Shown here one piece after another: positions 44,123 to 53,337 of a DNA stretch of 64,000 nucleotides. This stretch comes from Fen-1273 sp963837815 (lineage in GTDB: Bacteria; Bacteroidota; Ignavibacteria; UBA10030; UBA6906), in assembly GCA_963837815.1 (NCBI GenBank), contig CAWIOS010000012.1:248001-312000 (forward strand). Reading direction: 5' to 3'. Below the pieces are notes generated by a model. It made no database searches, was not told where the DNA came from, and was given only the letters and a program-made list of their open reading frames with translations. Every line of letters starts with the position of its first letter. Position 1 is the first letter of the stretch. The translations under genes were made by a program, and so were the position numbers.

Positions 44123-44407
44123 TTGCCTCATTCCCCTTTATTCAAGTGGGCGACACGCTTGACTTCCTCATCAGCTGCGCATACAATTAGACAATGTCAA
44201 CGAGAGACAACAAACTGGTGGCTGACCGCGTGTGGAAGATATCTGGCATCAAGGGAATCTGGTGCGGATCGACCGACGCGAAAGAAGGTCGCCTACTCGG
44301 GAATCCTTATCTACCGCATAGCAAACGGCAAGATTGCCGAACAATGGACAGAGCTCGACTTGGTGACTTTTCTCACGCGGCTCGGCGTTCTACCTCGCGC
44401 AAAATGA
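44123..44407 (+). pseudogene. SnoaL-like ester cyclase remnant (frameshifted)
   Basis: Two frames together resemble the C-terminal part of a SnoaL-like (NTF2-fold) protein. One frame (from about 44194) gives DNKLVADRVWKISG. After a shift near 44,270 the other frame gives KKVAYSGILIYRIANGKIAEQWTELDLVTFLTRLGVLP, which matches the family end closely. The N-terminal half is missing. With neither frame complete, this is a decayed gene. Confidence 0.6.
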
Positions 44408-44426
44408 TATCCTAACAACGATTTGT

Positions 44427-45566
44427 TCACTTCAGAATGTCCTGTAATTGCAGCAATCGGAGATCCGGCATTTGATGTAGATATGCTTCAACAAACGGTT
44501 TATGTGCGGCACCGATGATCACAAGCACTCTATGCTGGGAAGGCAGGGGCGCAGCGCTCATAACATTGCCGGCTATCCTCAAATTGCGAACCTCCCAGAG
44601 GGCATACCGGTACCGGTCGAACCCGGAGTGAAGATGCGTTCTGAGGAATAGCCCCCATTGGACGCTTATATCGTTTGACATGAATTCCGGTGAATTGAGA
44701 TACAGGTAGTACGGGAGGAGGTTGCTCCTGCTGTTTGCCAGCTTCATCAAGCTGTCAGAAGACGCGTACAAGCGTGAGCCCGCAACCTCCTGAAACAACG
44801 GTTGCCGCTGCAGTTCGGAGGTCAGACTGTCGCTTATCGGCAGCAGCAATTGATCGTCGGTGTGATCATCAATAGGGACAACCCTCTGATGCATCAATCT
44901 CCTGGCGAGAGGCAGGGCCAGTGATATGATTTCGTTGGGGTTAACGAGATCGTTGTTCAGAAACGCAGAGACGCTATCTGGGATTACGTCGTTGTGTATC
45001 CGGTATTCCCCGGGGAGGTACGACCATTGAAGGAGCGCCGAGTAATAGTCATACGATGCCAGCAGGGAGGCAACCTGCAGGAGGCAAGTGTTAATGTCCG
45101 GACGGCCAGGAAGAACGGCGAGCGAGTCCGCGACGGCCATCGCCCTCTCCCTGGAACAGCCCAGCACGCGCTGCATTGTGGCTCCCTGCTTGATATGCTT
45201 TCCCGCAAACCACTCGACGACTTCACGGGCAGCTCCACCTTCATTCTCAAGTGAACCTATCACATCAGGAGGGAGTGTCTCTACCGCAATAACCTGAGGT
45301 CTGAATCGCTGCAACACGACCAGCAAGGAATCCAGGGCCATTCGGTTGAAGCTCCCCTTCAGCGTGCTGAGATGCGGCGTCCCCAGAACAAGGATCCTTG
45401 GTGTCAGAGAGTCGCCCAGAAGGCCAGCCAGCTCAACCCGGGGCAATGCGTCGGTGTGCGTTCCCTGTGCGCCAACAGCAAGCGGCAGTAGGACCAGAAG
45501 AAGAAAGCAGACTCCTGGGAGACGGGGAGGAACTCCACGGGCGTTCACATTCCGTGCGAATTTCAT
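44427..45566 (-). CDS. Exported DUF5694 (TraB/GumN-like) protein
   Basis: A 379-residue protein with a signal peptide (VCFLLLVLLPLAVGAQG). The core matches DUF5694, a family distantly like TraB/GumN: ILVLGTPHLSTLKG at the start, VIAVETLPPD in the middle, and VLVIIGAAHKPFVEAYLHQMPDLRL at the end. Conserved His and Glu residues suggest a hydrolase-like site, but no substrate is known. AGGGG lies 7 bp before the ATG. It stands alone, with pseudogenes on both sides. Confidence 0.85.
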   Translation of the reverse strand: MKFARNVNARGVPPRLPGVCFLLLVLLPLAVGAQGTHTDALPRVELAGLLGDSLTPRILVLGTPHLSTLKGSFNRMALDSLLVVLQRFRPQVIAVETLPPDVIGSLENEGGAAREVVEWFAGKHIKQGATMQRVLGCSRERAMAVADSLAVLPGRPDINTCLLQVASLLASYDYYSALLQWSYLPGEYRIHNDVIPDSVSAFLNNDLVNPNEIISLALPLARRLMHQRVVPIDDHTDDQLLLPISDSLTSELQRQPLFQEVAGSRLYASSDSLMKLANSRSNLLPYYLYLNSPEFMSNDISVQWGLFLRTHLHSGFDRYRYALWEVRNLRIAGNVMSAAPLPSQHRVLVIIGAAHKPFVEAYLHQMPDLRLLQLQDILK

Positions 45567-46175
45567 GGGTATTCCCCTGCGGAAGAATGGGAGAAAACCG
45601 CTGTCATTGTGATTAAGACGCTACCGGTTTATACTGGTGCGGCGTCCCGGAAGTTGCGCGGTTGGTTGAGGCAGGGGATTTGCAGTTTTGCTGGGTTGCA
45701 TTCAGTTATCCCACGTCTCGCCGGATCGCCATTGAATTCTCCTGCCCCATGGCGTGCTCACGGGGAGCCATCGAAGTTGCGGGGGTTTTCTATCATGCCC
45801 GGTCAGTCGGTAAACCGGACGTCGCACGTTTCCCCCCGGCCGATCGTGAACGGGCGCGTGAGCGTCCTGCGTTCCGGGTGCTCGTCCCCCGGATCACCTC
45901 CACGTGCACGGCGGGAGGAGGAACGGCGTCACGGGTCTCCGCCGGGGTGGTCTGCAGTTCCGTTGCTGCGATGCACGCTGCTGGTTCACCGCAGTCGTAG
46001 TTTCTCCCACGCCCCTCTTCATTCGCAATGGCGATTAGTTTCCCCCATCGTACCTCGGTAGGTTGGCTGAACGAAGGATATGCGAAACGCCGTGAAACTC
46101 TGCTGGGGTGCTGTAGAGACCGAATCTCACGGCCGTGTGCAACGATATTTGCGTGCACCGATATTGGCAACTCTC
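45567..46175. other. Non-coding or decayed stretch
   Basis: About 600 bp without a convincing gene. Open frames up to about 130 codons exist on both strands, but none has a ribosome site, a recognisable domain or normal composition. It lies inside the decaying region and is followed by the esterase promoter. Confidence 0.5.
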
Positions 46176-46204
46176 TTGACACTGGTCTGATCGTGATTTA
46201 TCTT
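46176..46204 (+). promoter_or_regulatory. Promoter of the secreted esterase gene
   Basis: Consensus TTGACA (46176-46181), 17-bp spacer, TATCTT (46199-46204). About 115 bases of leader precede the ATG at 46321, which has AGGAG 8 bp upstream. Confidence 0.65.
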
Positions 46205-48393
46205 GTCGCTATCGCAAGCACTGTTGCCTGCGCTCCCTCGATTCTCAATGGTCCGGGTCCCTCCGAACACCTCCATTCCCCGCCAGACCGGCGAACACTT
46301 GTGAACCAGGAGATACTCTCATGAACAGACTTTCCCGCTTCCTCATAACCATACCTGGGACCATCATCCTCTCCGGCTGCTTCTGCGTCGGAGTCGCCGG
46401 GACACGATACAGGGATGTCATCTTTCCATCTGTTACAACCGGAACAGGGATCCCGTTCGGATTGAATACCGATATTACCGGAACGCCCGACACCCTACTG
46501 ATGGACGTGTATCAGCCCACAGGCGACACCGTGACCTCGAGGTCGCTCGTGATCTGCATGCACGGCGGAAGTCTTGTCAGCGGCAACAGAAGCGAAATGA
46601 CCCCGGAGTGCATCGACTTCGCAACACGAGGGTATGTCGCGGCGACAGTCGATTACAGGATCGGCATCGAGTCCCCGGAAAACGTCACGACAATCCTGGA
46701 AGCATTGCTTCGCGGTGTTCAGGATACGAAGGCCGCGGTTCGTTTCTTCCGGGCGCATGCAGCCGAATACGGGATCGATACATCAAAGATCTTCCTGGAA
46801 GGGTCGTCGGCAGGATCAATGATCGCGGTCCACTATGCGTATTGGAACGAATCCGAAATCCCGACGGGGATCAATCAGACGATGTGGGGGGACATTGAAG
46901 GGACGAGCGGCAATCCGGGACACTCAAGCGCCATTTCGGGGATCATCAATTATGCCGGCGCGATTGTGAACCCGGCCTGGATCAATGCCGGCGAACCAGC
47001 TATCGCAAGCATCGATGGATTGTCCGACACGATCGTGCCGCAGGACAGCGGCGTTTCGTCGAATTTCGGGATCACACTCTACGGCGGCATTGCGATCGAG
47101 AGAATTGCCACCCGGCTGGGAATATACAATCAGGGTCTTTACTTCCCGGGCCAAGGCCATGGGGGAGGAATCGACAGCCTCCAGTCGTTCGGCTCGAACT
47201 TCCTGTACTCTCTGATGGTGCTCTCCTCCTCTTCACCGCAGAGTTTTACGTCGATGCGACTTACCACACACGGATTGAAGATCTTCCGATATGATACGTA
47301 CACGTTTCACGCCGTGGCACTCGATACAAACGGAAACACCATCATTCTGCCGCAGTCCATGGTACAGTATTCGTGCGATAGCAGGATCGGCACGATTGCG
47401 CCGTACGGTGTCCTTACCCCTGCCGATCATCCAGACAGCGGGTATGTGTATGCGAAGTGCAATGCGGTGACCGACTCGTGTTTTGTCAAGACATCCAATG
47501 TTGCGTATATCGTCATGAATCCGAAATTCACCGTAACGGACACGATTCGAGCTGTGCAGATGACCGCATCGGCGTACGATGGGGATTCGGTGCAGCATTC
47601 TCTGCCGATGACGTCCTTCAATCTGACATCGACCAACCCCCAGGTGGGAACAATTGATTCAACGGGCAGGTTCACGGGAAGAAAGAACGGCACAACGAAA
47701 GTCATCGCTTCGCTCGGCGGACACAGTGACACGAGCACCGTCAATGTCGAAAGCGCCACCGGCATGGTCACGTTCGATGCGTTTGACAGTCTGAGCGGCT
47801 GGTCCTGGAGTGGATTGAACCTCGATTCCCTTTCCGTTAGCCTGGCAACCGACCAGAAATCCCAGGGCGGCGCATCATTCAGGATCCATTATCAATGTAC
47901 GTACGACCCGGCAAACACATCATACTCAATATACCTGAATAAAGGACTGCCTGTCTTCGGAATTCCCGATTCCATCTATCTGGATGTCAAATCGGACGGG
48001 CGCAACCATCGATTATTTTTCCTTTTTTCCGACATCGACTCCGCGCTCTTCCGGGGTGCGGGGAAGAAGTTTCTGAATGACAGCATCGCCTTCGACGCGA
48101 TCAATGCGCCGGTGGCCGGGCTCGTCTCGCTCTCAGGGGTTCCGCAGTGGCCCTTGTCGCTGATACGGATTGAGATCCAGCTTGCAGTCGTAAATGTCCA
48201 GGGGCAGATGACATCCGGGAACATCTATGTGGACAATATGAGATTGAAATATCCCGGGCAAGTCACATCGGTCGCGAGGGCGGGGCTTGCACACTCGCTT
48301 TTCGAGCTCGAACAGAACTATCCCAATCCGTTTAACCCGGCTACGACCATCGAGTATCGGCTTTCAGCCAGCAGCGACGTAACACTGAAAGTG

Positions 48394-48401
48394 TACGATC
48401 T
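48394..48401. repeat. Target site duplication, left copy
   Basis: TACGATCT, identical to the copy at 49700-49707 on the other side of the insertion. Its 8-bp length is the norm for IS256-family elements. Confidence 0.9.
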
Positions 48402-49699
48402 GGTAATGTCAAGAGTTCTGTGTAAATGCAATCGGGTGTTTCTTCCAGTTGTTGTTTAGCAGTCCAAAGACGTTGTGGTGAATGCGTTCAGCGCTCGCTG
48501 GGTTGACGAAGGTTCCTCCCATCGGTCGGGTTCTGCGTCTGACCTCCCGGAAGCTGCGTTCGAGAACGTTTGTCGTTCGGATTCTCTTCCAGTGTTCTTT
48601 GGGCAGATCGAAGTATGTGAGGCATTCCCGGAGGTCCTTCGCGAGACACTTGACTGCCGAGGGTTCTTCGATTTCCCAGTGTTTCTTCCAGGTCTTGAAC
48701 CGATGGATGGCCTCACGTCGCGATGTGGCGGTGAAGATCGTCTTACACTCGCCCATGAGCGCCCTGCGGTTGCGTTTCCTGGCCCTTCCCTGGACGTTGG
48801 TCATCTTGTGCCAGATGCACCGCTGATGCCGTTTGTAGGGGAAGAGCCGCTTGAGCGTTGACCTCAGACCCGGGTTACCGTCGGTCGTAATAAGCCGCAG
48901 GGCATTACCCTTGAGCCCACGGTTTTTGAGGTCGATTAGGAACTCGGTCCAGTTCGCTTCACTCTCGGAATCGACCAGACGGAACGAGAGAATCTCCTTC
49001 TTGCCATCCTTGGTGATGCCGAGGGCACAGAGGAGAACCTTACGTTCGAGGCCGATTTCACGGACTTTGTCGTAGATGCCATCCAGGAAGAGGTACTCGT
49101 ACTTGTCCTCGATGGCCTTCGTCCGGTACTGAGCAAGGTCCTCGTCGGATTTCTGGACGATCGTGGAGACCGTCTGGGCGCTTACGGGCCGGCCTGTGAG
49201 CTGTTCGGCGATCCCCTTCAGTTTATGCGTGCTAATGCCGTTTAAGAACAGCGTCCCCAATGCCTTATCGACATCTTCCGTCCGTTGCTGGTAGGGGGCA
49301 AAGAGGCTATGGAGCAGGGCCCCTTCGCGGAAGCGAGGTACCAGCAGATCCTCGATTGAACCGAAGCGGGTGGTTAGATTCCGCTTGTAACTCCCGTTCC
49401 GGTAGTTCTTCCGGCTGCTGGTCCGTTCATAGGGCAAAGCCCCTATCTGCTCGGTGGCAGCGCGGTCCAGCAGGATCTCAAACATGATCTTCATCAGGAC
49501 GGCAACAATGCCCTCGATCGATGCCCATGTCTGCCTGCGGAGCTCAGCAGCTGTGGGGACTTTCTTTTCTCCAGCGATCTCCGTACGTTTGCGTCGTGGT
49601 ATCATCGGGTGGTTCCTCCTTCGTGTATTCCGTTCTGGCGAACAAAATATACGGGAAGATCACCCGATTTTCATTTTACACAGACTCTAAGATACTACC
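48402..49699 (-). mobile_element. IS256-family insertion sequence (1298 bp)
   Basis: Complete element with imperfect terminal inverted repeats of about 26 bp: both ends start GGTA and share the inner block TCTGTGTAAA. It is flanked by 8-bp direct repeats and contains one transposase gene that fills almost its whole length. The reconstructed host gene reads through perfectly when the element and one repeat are removed, so the insertion has left no other scar and is probably recent. Confidence 0.95.
48409..49605 (-). CDS. IS256-family transposase (mutator type)
   Basis: A 398-residue DDE transposase. The catalytic triad is visible as Asp in YLFLDGIYDK, Asp in LITTDGNPGL and Glu in TNVLERSFREVRRR; CxxH follows the second Asp (RCIWHKM). 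Family N-terminal helices and the YRNGSYKRNLTTRFG segment are present. The frame is intact, so the element may be active. Its stop lies inside the left inverted repeat. Confidence 0.96.
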   Translation of the reverse strand: MIPRRKRTEIAGEKKVPTAAELRRQTWASIEGIVAVLMKIMFEILLDRAATEQIGALPYERTSSRKNYRNGSYKRNLTTRFGSIEDLLVPRFREGALLHSLFAPYQQRTEDVDKALGTLFLNGISTHKLKGIAEQLTGRPVSAQTVSTIVQKSDEDLAQYRTKAIEDKYEYLFLDGIYDKVREIGLERKVLLCALGITKDGKKEILSFRLVDSESEANWTEFLIDLKNRGLKGNALRLITTDGNPGLRSTLKRLFPYKRHQRCIWHKMTNVQGRARKRNRRALMGECKTIFTATSRREAIHRFKTWKKHWEIEEPSAVKCLAKDLRECLTYFDLPKEHWKRIRTTNVLERSFREVRRRTRPMGGTFVNPASAERIHHNVFGLLNNNWKKHPIAFTQNS

Positions 49700-49707
49700 T
49701 ACGATCT
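49700..49707. repeat. Target site duplication, right copy
   Basis: TACGATCT, identical to the left copy at 48394-48401. Confidence 0.9.
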
Positions 49708-49888
49708 CCTGGGAAGGGAAGTTAGAACACTGGTCAGTGAACGGCAGAACAGCGGGAGTCACACTGTCACGTTTGACGGGCACAATCTGGCGAGCGGAGT
49801 GTACTTCTGCACCCTCCGGGCAAGCGGAATCGAACCGTCACACCCAGAAACATACCGCGTAACCAGGAAGCTCCTGATGCTGAAATAG

Positions 49889-50217
49889 TATCAGGTGATA
49901 CTAACCAAAAATAGGCGCGCACCGCCTCGACAAACCGAAGAGCCCGGTACAGCGGGTTCTTCCACCGGGGAACCTCAACTTGGAACTTCCGATTGTCCAG
50001 GGGGATGTCAGCTTGTTCTGGGGACATATTGGGGGATCCAAGGACATCCCCTTCACGATCCACCAGGCGCTCGACGGTTCGTCAAGGTAAATTCACACTT
50101 GTGCCATAGTTCGCGGCAACGCCACGCTGACTCTTAATAACTCGGTATTGTATCTTAGACTTTCCCGAGTTCCCACTCCTGTTTGAGCGATTTGTCTTTT
50201 CTCCGTTTGGAATGACA
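49889..50217. other. Intergenic stretch without a supported gene
   Basis: About 330 bp between the esterase end and the HAD gene (which ends here from the right). A minus-strand frame (49767-50063) overlaps the sorting domain and I reject it. I see no repeat or clear hairpin. Confidence 0.5.
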
Positions 50218-50844
50218 TTAAGGTAACGGGCAGAAACACGAAATCGCTATCCTCAACTTCTCTACATCACAATACAGATATCCATGCATCCCGACATCAA
50301 TTGCAGCCTCTACATTTTCCATATTGTCGTCAACGAAGAAGATATTGTCAGGCAAGCAGCCGACGTTTCTCGTCACCTCTTCATAAATCTCACGATCAGG
50401 TTTTTGCATCCCCAAATCCACAGACAGAAACGCTCTGTGAAAATGATCAAACAATCCCACCTTCCTGCTGACGTCGGCAATTTCGCTCTCAGTGTTAGTA
50501 AGACAGGCCACGCCGAGAACCTTCTTCAGCTTCTCGATAATCCAGATTATCTCTGAATTATGGGGCGTGGAGACTTGCCGGTAAAAGGTAAGATGATGGT
50601 GCAGAACATCGTCAGGTGAGAATGGCAATCCCATCTCCCGGATCATGGCCGAGTACAATTCCAGCAGGCTCATTTTGCCTTTGGTCAATTCTCGTTTGTA
50701 TCTGCTATTATAGCTTGAAAGCTGTTGGGGAGAAATTCTCAAGTATGCAGCAATTTCATCACATACTGGTCCCCCGGTTTCAGGCACAACGATGCCGCCT
50801 AAGTCGAATATCACCCATCTTATTTCATTTGAGATTGTGTCCAT
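50218..50844 (-). CDS. HAD-superfamily hydrolase, subclass IA-like
   Basis: A 208-residue protein with motif I VIFDLGGIVVPE (the usual second Asp is Gly, as in many FDLGG-type members), motif II LTNTE, the motif III lysine in GMQKPDREIYEEV, and the motif IV acidic pair in IFFVDDNMENVEAA. The helical cap lies between. YihX-like phosphatases share this layout, so a small phosphorylated substrate is likely but unidentified. A short frame of unknown worth lies 7 bp upstream. Confidence 0.85.
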   Translation of the reverse strand: MDTISNEIRWVIFDLGGIVVPETGGPVCDEIAAYLRISPQQLSSYNSRYKRELTKGKMSLLELYSAMIREMGLPFSPDDVLHHHLTFYRQVSTPHNSEIIWIIEKLKKVLGVACLTNTESEIADVSRKVGLFDHFHRAFLSVDLGMQKPDREIYEEVTRNVGCLPDNIFFVDDNMENVEAAIDVGMHGYLYCDVEKLRIAISCFCPLP

Positions 50845-50851
50845 GATCCTC

Positions 50852-51010
50852 TCACATCACAGATCTTAATTGGGAATGGTCCAGCCAGTCTGGCCAACGT
50901 TTCGTTTTCTGGTCATACGCGCTCTCCGTCATGAGGTCGATTTCGTTGTTCCCAGCTTCACCGAGACCCACAAACGAATAGTGGATGATTGCCCTGCTGG
51001 AATGTAAGCG
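50852..51010 (-). pseudogene. Short frame upstream of the HAD gene, possibly a remnant
   Basis: The last 50 or so codons before the stop at 50852 read SSRAIIHYSFVGLGEAG, then NEIDLMTESAYDQKTKRWPDW, which looks like real protein. The only start lies inside the methyltransferase gene, and no ribosome site is visible. It may be the end of a gene whose front was lost. I do not recognise it. Confidence 0.3.
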
Positions 51011-51033
51011 GTGTCTGAATTGCCACTTAAGCT

Positions 51034-51867
51034 TCACTCTAGCCGGCAGTGCACAAGCCACTGTATGCGCAGTGCGTCGGAGATCATCCCCACGATCCGG
51101 TCCCCCGGTGAAAGGCGAAGCCCGGCCTCACGGAAATACAAATGCTCCGCCACGACACGGATCCGGGGATCCCAAGATGTAATTACCGCGGCGTTCTCCA
51201 ACCCCCACCTGAGGGGCGTCCTGTCACCCATTCCTCCCGCGCGAAGGACAAGCCTGTTCGACGCTTCCACCCCCCTGGGAGAAGCAGCGTCAAAGATGAC
51301 GTCCGCTGCCGAAAACCGCTCTGCAAGTTTGATGAAGAACCTCCGGATGTCGTGCGCCTCGTAGTAGTAAAACACGCCGGCGGCGACAAGCAAGAGCCGT
51401 CCCGGTGCCGCCACCTCCGAGAACCAGTTGTCGTCCTGAAACGAAGAGTCAATGAAAGTTCTTTGCGGGGTTTCTGAAATGAAGTTCCTCCTCAAGGCGA
51501 TGACATCCGGAAGATCAAGGTCAAACCATCGGACACGACCGTTGTCAACCCGGTCGAACGTCGTATCCATGCCGCAGCCGATGTTGACGACAGTTCCGTC
51601 GGGAGAGTCCTCCAGGAATCTTCTCACGCAGCGATCGATCAGCAAGCTCCGCGCTATCCACGCGTGCCGCGTGATGCTCTTCATGTTGCGGGCAATCGTG
51701 GAGAAGTCGAAATCCACGCTTTCCATGATCCTGACGGCCGTCGGATCCGATAGATGCGGGTGGTCTTTCATGGTTTCCACGGCGCGCCCCCAGAGAGGAA
51801 GAAAAAGGGTCTTCTGCACTTCGCCGAGAGGAATTGCGAGCTTTTCAGGCATGGGGAAGTCAGGCAT
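51034..51867 (-). CDS. Class I SAM-dependent methyltransferase, LCM/TcmP family
   Basis: A 277-residue methyltransferase of the leucine carboxyl methyltransferase / polyketide O-methyltransferase group (PF04072). SAM-binding motif I reads VVNIGCGMDTTFDRV, followed by VRWFDLDLPDVIALRRNF and VAAGVFYYYEAHDIRRF, all family signatures. The C-terminus carries GLRLSPGDRIVGMISDALRIQWLVHCRLE. The substrate is unknown; many such proteins modify secondary metabolites. I use the ATG at 51867; the codon before it is TTG. Confidence 0.88.
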   Translation of the reverse strand: MPDFPMPEKLAIPLGEVQKTLFLPLWGRAVETMKDHPHLSDPTAVRIMESVDFDFSTIARNMKSITRHAWIARSLLIDRCVRRFLEDSPDGTVVNIGCGMDTTFDRVDNGRVRWFDLDLPDVIALRRNFISETPQRTFIDSSFQDDNWFSEVAAPGRLLLVAAGVFYYYEAHDIRRFFIKLAERFSAADVIFDAASPRGVEASNRLVLRAGGMGDRTPLRWGLENAAVITSWDPRIRVVAEHLYFREAGLRLSPGDRIVGMISDALRIQWLVHCRLE

Positions 51868-51972
51868 CAATGATCGGTGTACGAAAAATGTAGGGGAAGG
51901 TTCTGGAAAAGTTTAACACGCGGCGGGAGATAATGTAAATATGCACCGCATTTCCCTCTGCAGTCAAGGTGA

Positions 51973-52512
51973 TCAATATCGCCTGTAATTTTCACTGATT
52001 TCGCGGATACTACGAATACGCCAAATGACACAACGGATTTCCATCATATCTACGTCTGCTATTCCGATGCGGTATACCGGTTTGCCTTCTGCCTCACCGG
52101 CAATTCCGACGAAGCAAAGGATATCACCTCGGAAACATTCGTTTGGGCGTAGACTGGAGCGGCAGAAATCCTTTTTGAATCCCTCAAGAGCTATCTCTTC
52201 ACAATCGCACGGAATCTCTCTCTCAGAATAAAGGTACGGGAAAAACGACACGTGCCATTCGATAGGGATACCGTCGATGGATCTACAAGACCCGATGTGT
52301 CGACAGAAGCGCAGTCCGAATTGGCCAATGCCGAAAAGTTGATTCGGGCTCTGCCCGAGATCGATCGGACTGCGGTTATGTTGCGAGCAGAAAATGTCTC
52401 CTATTTCCGAGTCTGCACAAACCCTGTATTCATCATCGGTCAGAGCACCCAACACTCGTTTGGTCCATACCGGGTGGTCTCAATGGTGACCATCGTGGGA
52501 TATACGCCATGA
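51973..52512 (+). pseudogene. ECF-type RNA polymerase sigma factor remnant
   Basis: One frame reads HHIYVCYSDAVYRFAFCLTG then NSDEAKDITSETFVWA (sigma region 2 with its DITSETF core). A TAG at 52150-52152 interrupts it, then it continues ESLKSYLFTIARNLSLRIKVREKRHVPFD and ELANAEKLIRALPEIDRTAVMLRAENVSY (start of region 4). The helix-turn-helix that should follow is gone, replaced by unrelated sequence up to 52512. No start codon is left. The gene is dead, but its layout is clear. Confidence 0.75.
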
Positions 52513-52544
52513 GCGCATATGTATCAAGCATACGGCCGCGCTCC

Positions 52545-52573
52545 TTGACAATGACCGCAATATAGACCATATT
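52545..52573 (+). promoter_or_regulatory. Promoter of the toxin-antitoxin operon
   Basis: TTGACA (52545-52550), 17-bp spacer, CATATT (52568-52573), about 25 bases before the antitoxin start. Confidence 0.6.
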
Positions 52574-52574
52574 G
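52558..52574. promoter_or_regulatory. Palindromic operator candidate over the TA promoter
   Basis: CAATAT and ATATTG form a perfect 6-bp inverted repeat around 5 bp and cover the -10 box. Phd/YefM antitoxins normally repress their own promoter through such palindromes. Confidence 0.55.
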
Positions 52575-52598
52575 TAGTCGTTTTCAGTCGAGGTGTCC

Positions 52599-52889
52599 GT
52601 GAAACTGAGTACGGCCGTCAAACCCATCAGCTACCTCAAGGCGCATGCCTCAGAGCTAATCCGGGAGATCACAAACACCCGGCAGACACTCGTTGTGACC
52701 CACAACGGGCAGGCTAAGGTCGTCGTCCAGGATATCCGCTCATACGAACGGATGCAGGAAACACTCGCGCTCCTGAAGATCCTCACGCGGAGCAAGCAGA
52801 ATATCCGACGCGGGAAATCGAAATCGATGGACAACGTTTTCGGTTCGCTTGATAGGCGCATTGCGGCGCTCAAGCATGAAAAAGTATGA
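52599..52889 (+). CDS. Antitoxin, Phd/YefM family
   Basis: A 96-residue antitoxin. The N-terminal DNA-binding domain shows the usual VKPISYLKAHASELIREITNTRQTLVVTHNGQAKVVVQDIRSYERM. The C-terminal tail is basic and flexible, as expected for the toxin-neutralising part. The GTG at 52599 has GAGG five bases upstream; a GTG two codons earlier is possible. It overlaps the toxin gene by 14 bp and has its own promoter and a palindrome over the -10 box, consistent with autoregulation. Confidence 0.92.
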   Translation: MKLSTAVKPISYLKAHASELIREITNTRQTLVVTHNGQAKVVVQDIRSYERMQETLALLKILTRSKQNIRRGKSKSMDNVFGSLDRRIAALKHEKV

Positions 52890-53202
52890 CGTGATGTTCG
52901 ACCACGATGCCGAGGATGATCTTTTCGAGATCTACGCGTTCGTTGCGATGAACGATTCCATGGAAAGAGCAGACCGATTGTTCGCCGCCCTCCGACGAAC
53001 ATGCCAGAAGCTCCGGAAACTCCCTCTGCATGGCAAGATCCCCACGGAACTCTTCGAGATTGGTGTGACGGAGTTCCGGGAACTGCATCACAAACCCTAC
53101 CGAATCATTTACTCCCTCGAATCCACGACCGTCTACGTGCATTGCGCGTTGGATGGCCGGCGCGACATCCAGACGATCCTGCAAGAGCGGCTTCTGCGCT
53201 AG
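52876..53202 (+). CDS. Toxin, RelE/ParE family
   Basis: A 108-residue protein with the RelE/ParE fold: YDVMFDHDAEDDLFEIYAFVA with two helices at the start, then LRKLPLHGKIPTELFEIGVTEFRELHHKPYRIIYSLESTTVYVHCALDGRRD. RelE-type members cut mRNA on ribosomes and ParE-type members poison gyrase; ParE-like spacing seems somewhat closer, but I cannot decide. The ATG at 52876 lies within the antitoxin gene end; longer readings from 52849 are not needed. Confidence 0.92.
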   Translation: MKKYDVMFDHDAEDDLFEIYAFVAMNDSMERADRLFAALRRTCQKLRKLPLHGKIPTELFEIGVTEFRELHHKPYRIIYSLESTTVYVHCALDGRRDIQTILQERLLR

Positions 53203-53337
53203 CATTGCGCGGCCTAACTATCGTGTACCAGAACTCCTCCATGTCGCATTCGCTTCCTGACTGCGGTCTCTTTTCCGTGTACGAACGGGGCCTGAAACGG
53301 GCAGCCGTTCCCTTCAGCGACAGGAGCGATTAGCCTG

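Larger units (their letters stand above)
46321..49888 (+). pseudogene. T9SS-exported alpha/beta-hydrolase esterase, interrupted by an IS256-family element
   Basis: Signal peptide, then an esterase domain with oxyanion motif MHGGSLVSGNR and nucleophile elbow GSSAG, then a BIG2-like Ig domain (near 395-475), a further jellyroll-like domain, and the start of a type A sorting domain (NYPNPFNPATTIEYRLS). At 48401 the frame runs into an insertion sequence and stops after 712 residues. Joining 46321-48401 to 49708-49888, with one copy of the 8-bp target duplication removed, restores an uninterrupted 753-residue protein. It ends YDLLGREVRTLV ... LASGVYFCTLRAS ... RKLLMLK, a complete sorting domain. 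The current product lacks that domain's second half. Confidence 0.93.

Noticed and set aside
45793..46182. Minus-strand frame of 129 codons
   Set aside because: No start signal, no known domain, and it overlaps an equally open plus-strand frame; the stretch looks non-coding.
49767..50063. Minus-strand frame of 98 codons after the esterase
   Set aside because: Overlaps the restored sorting domain on the other strand and has no ribosome site or known domain.
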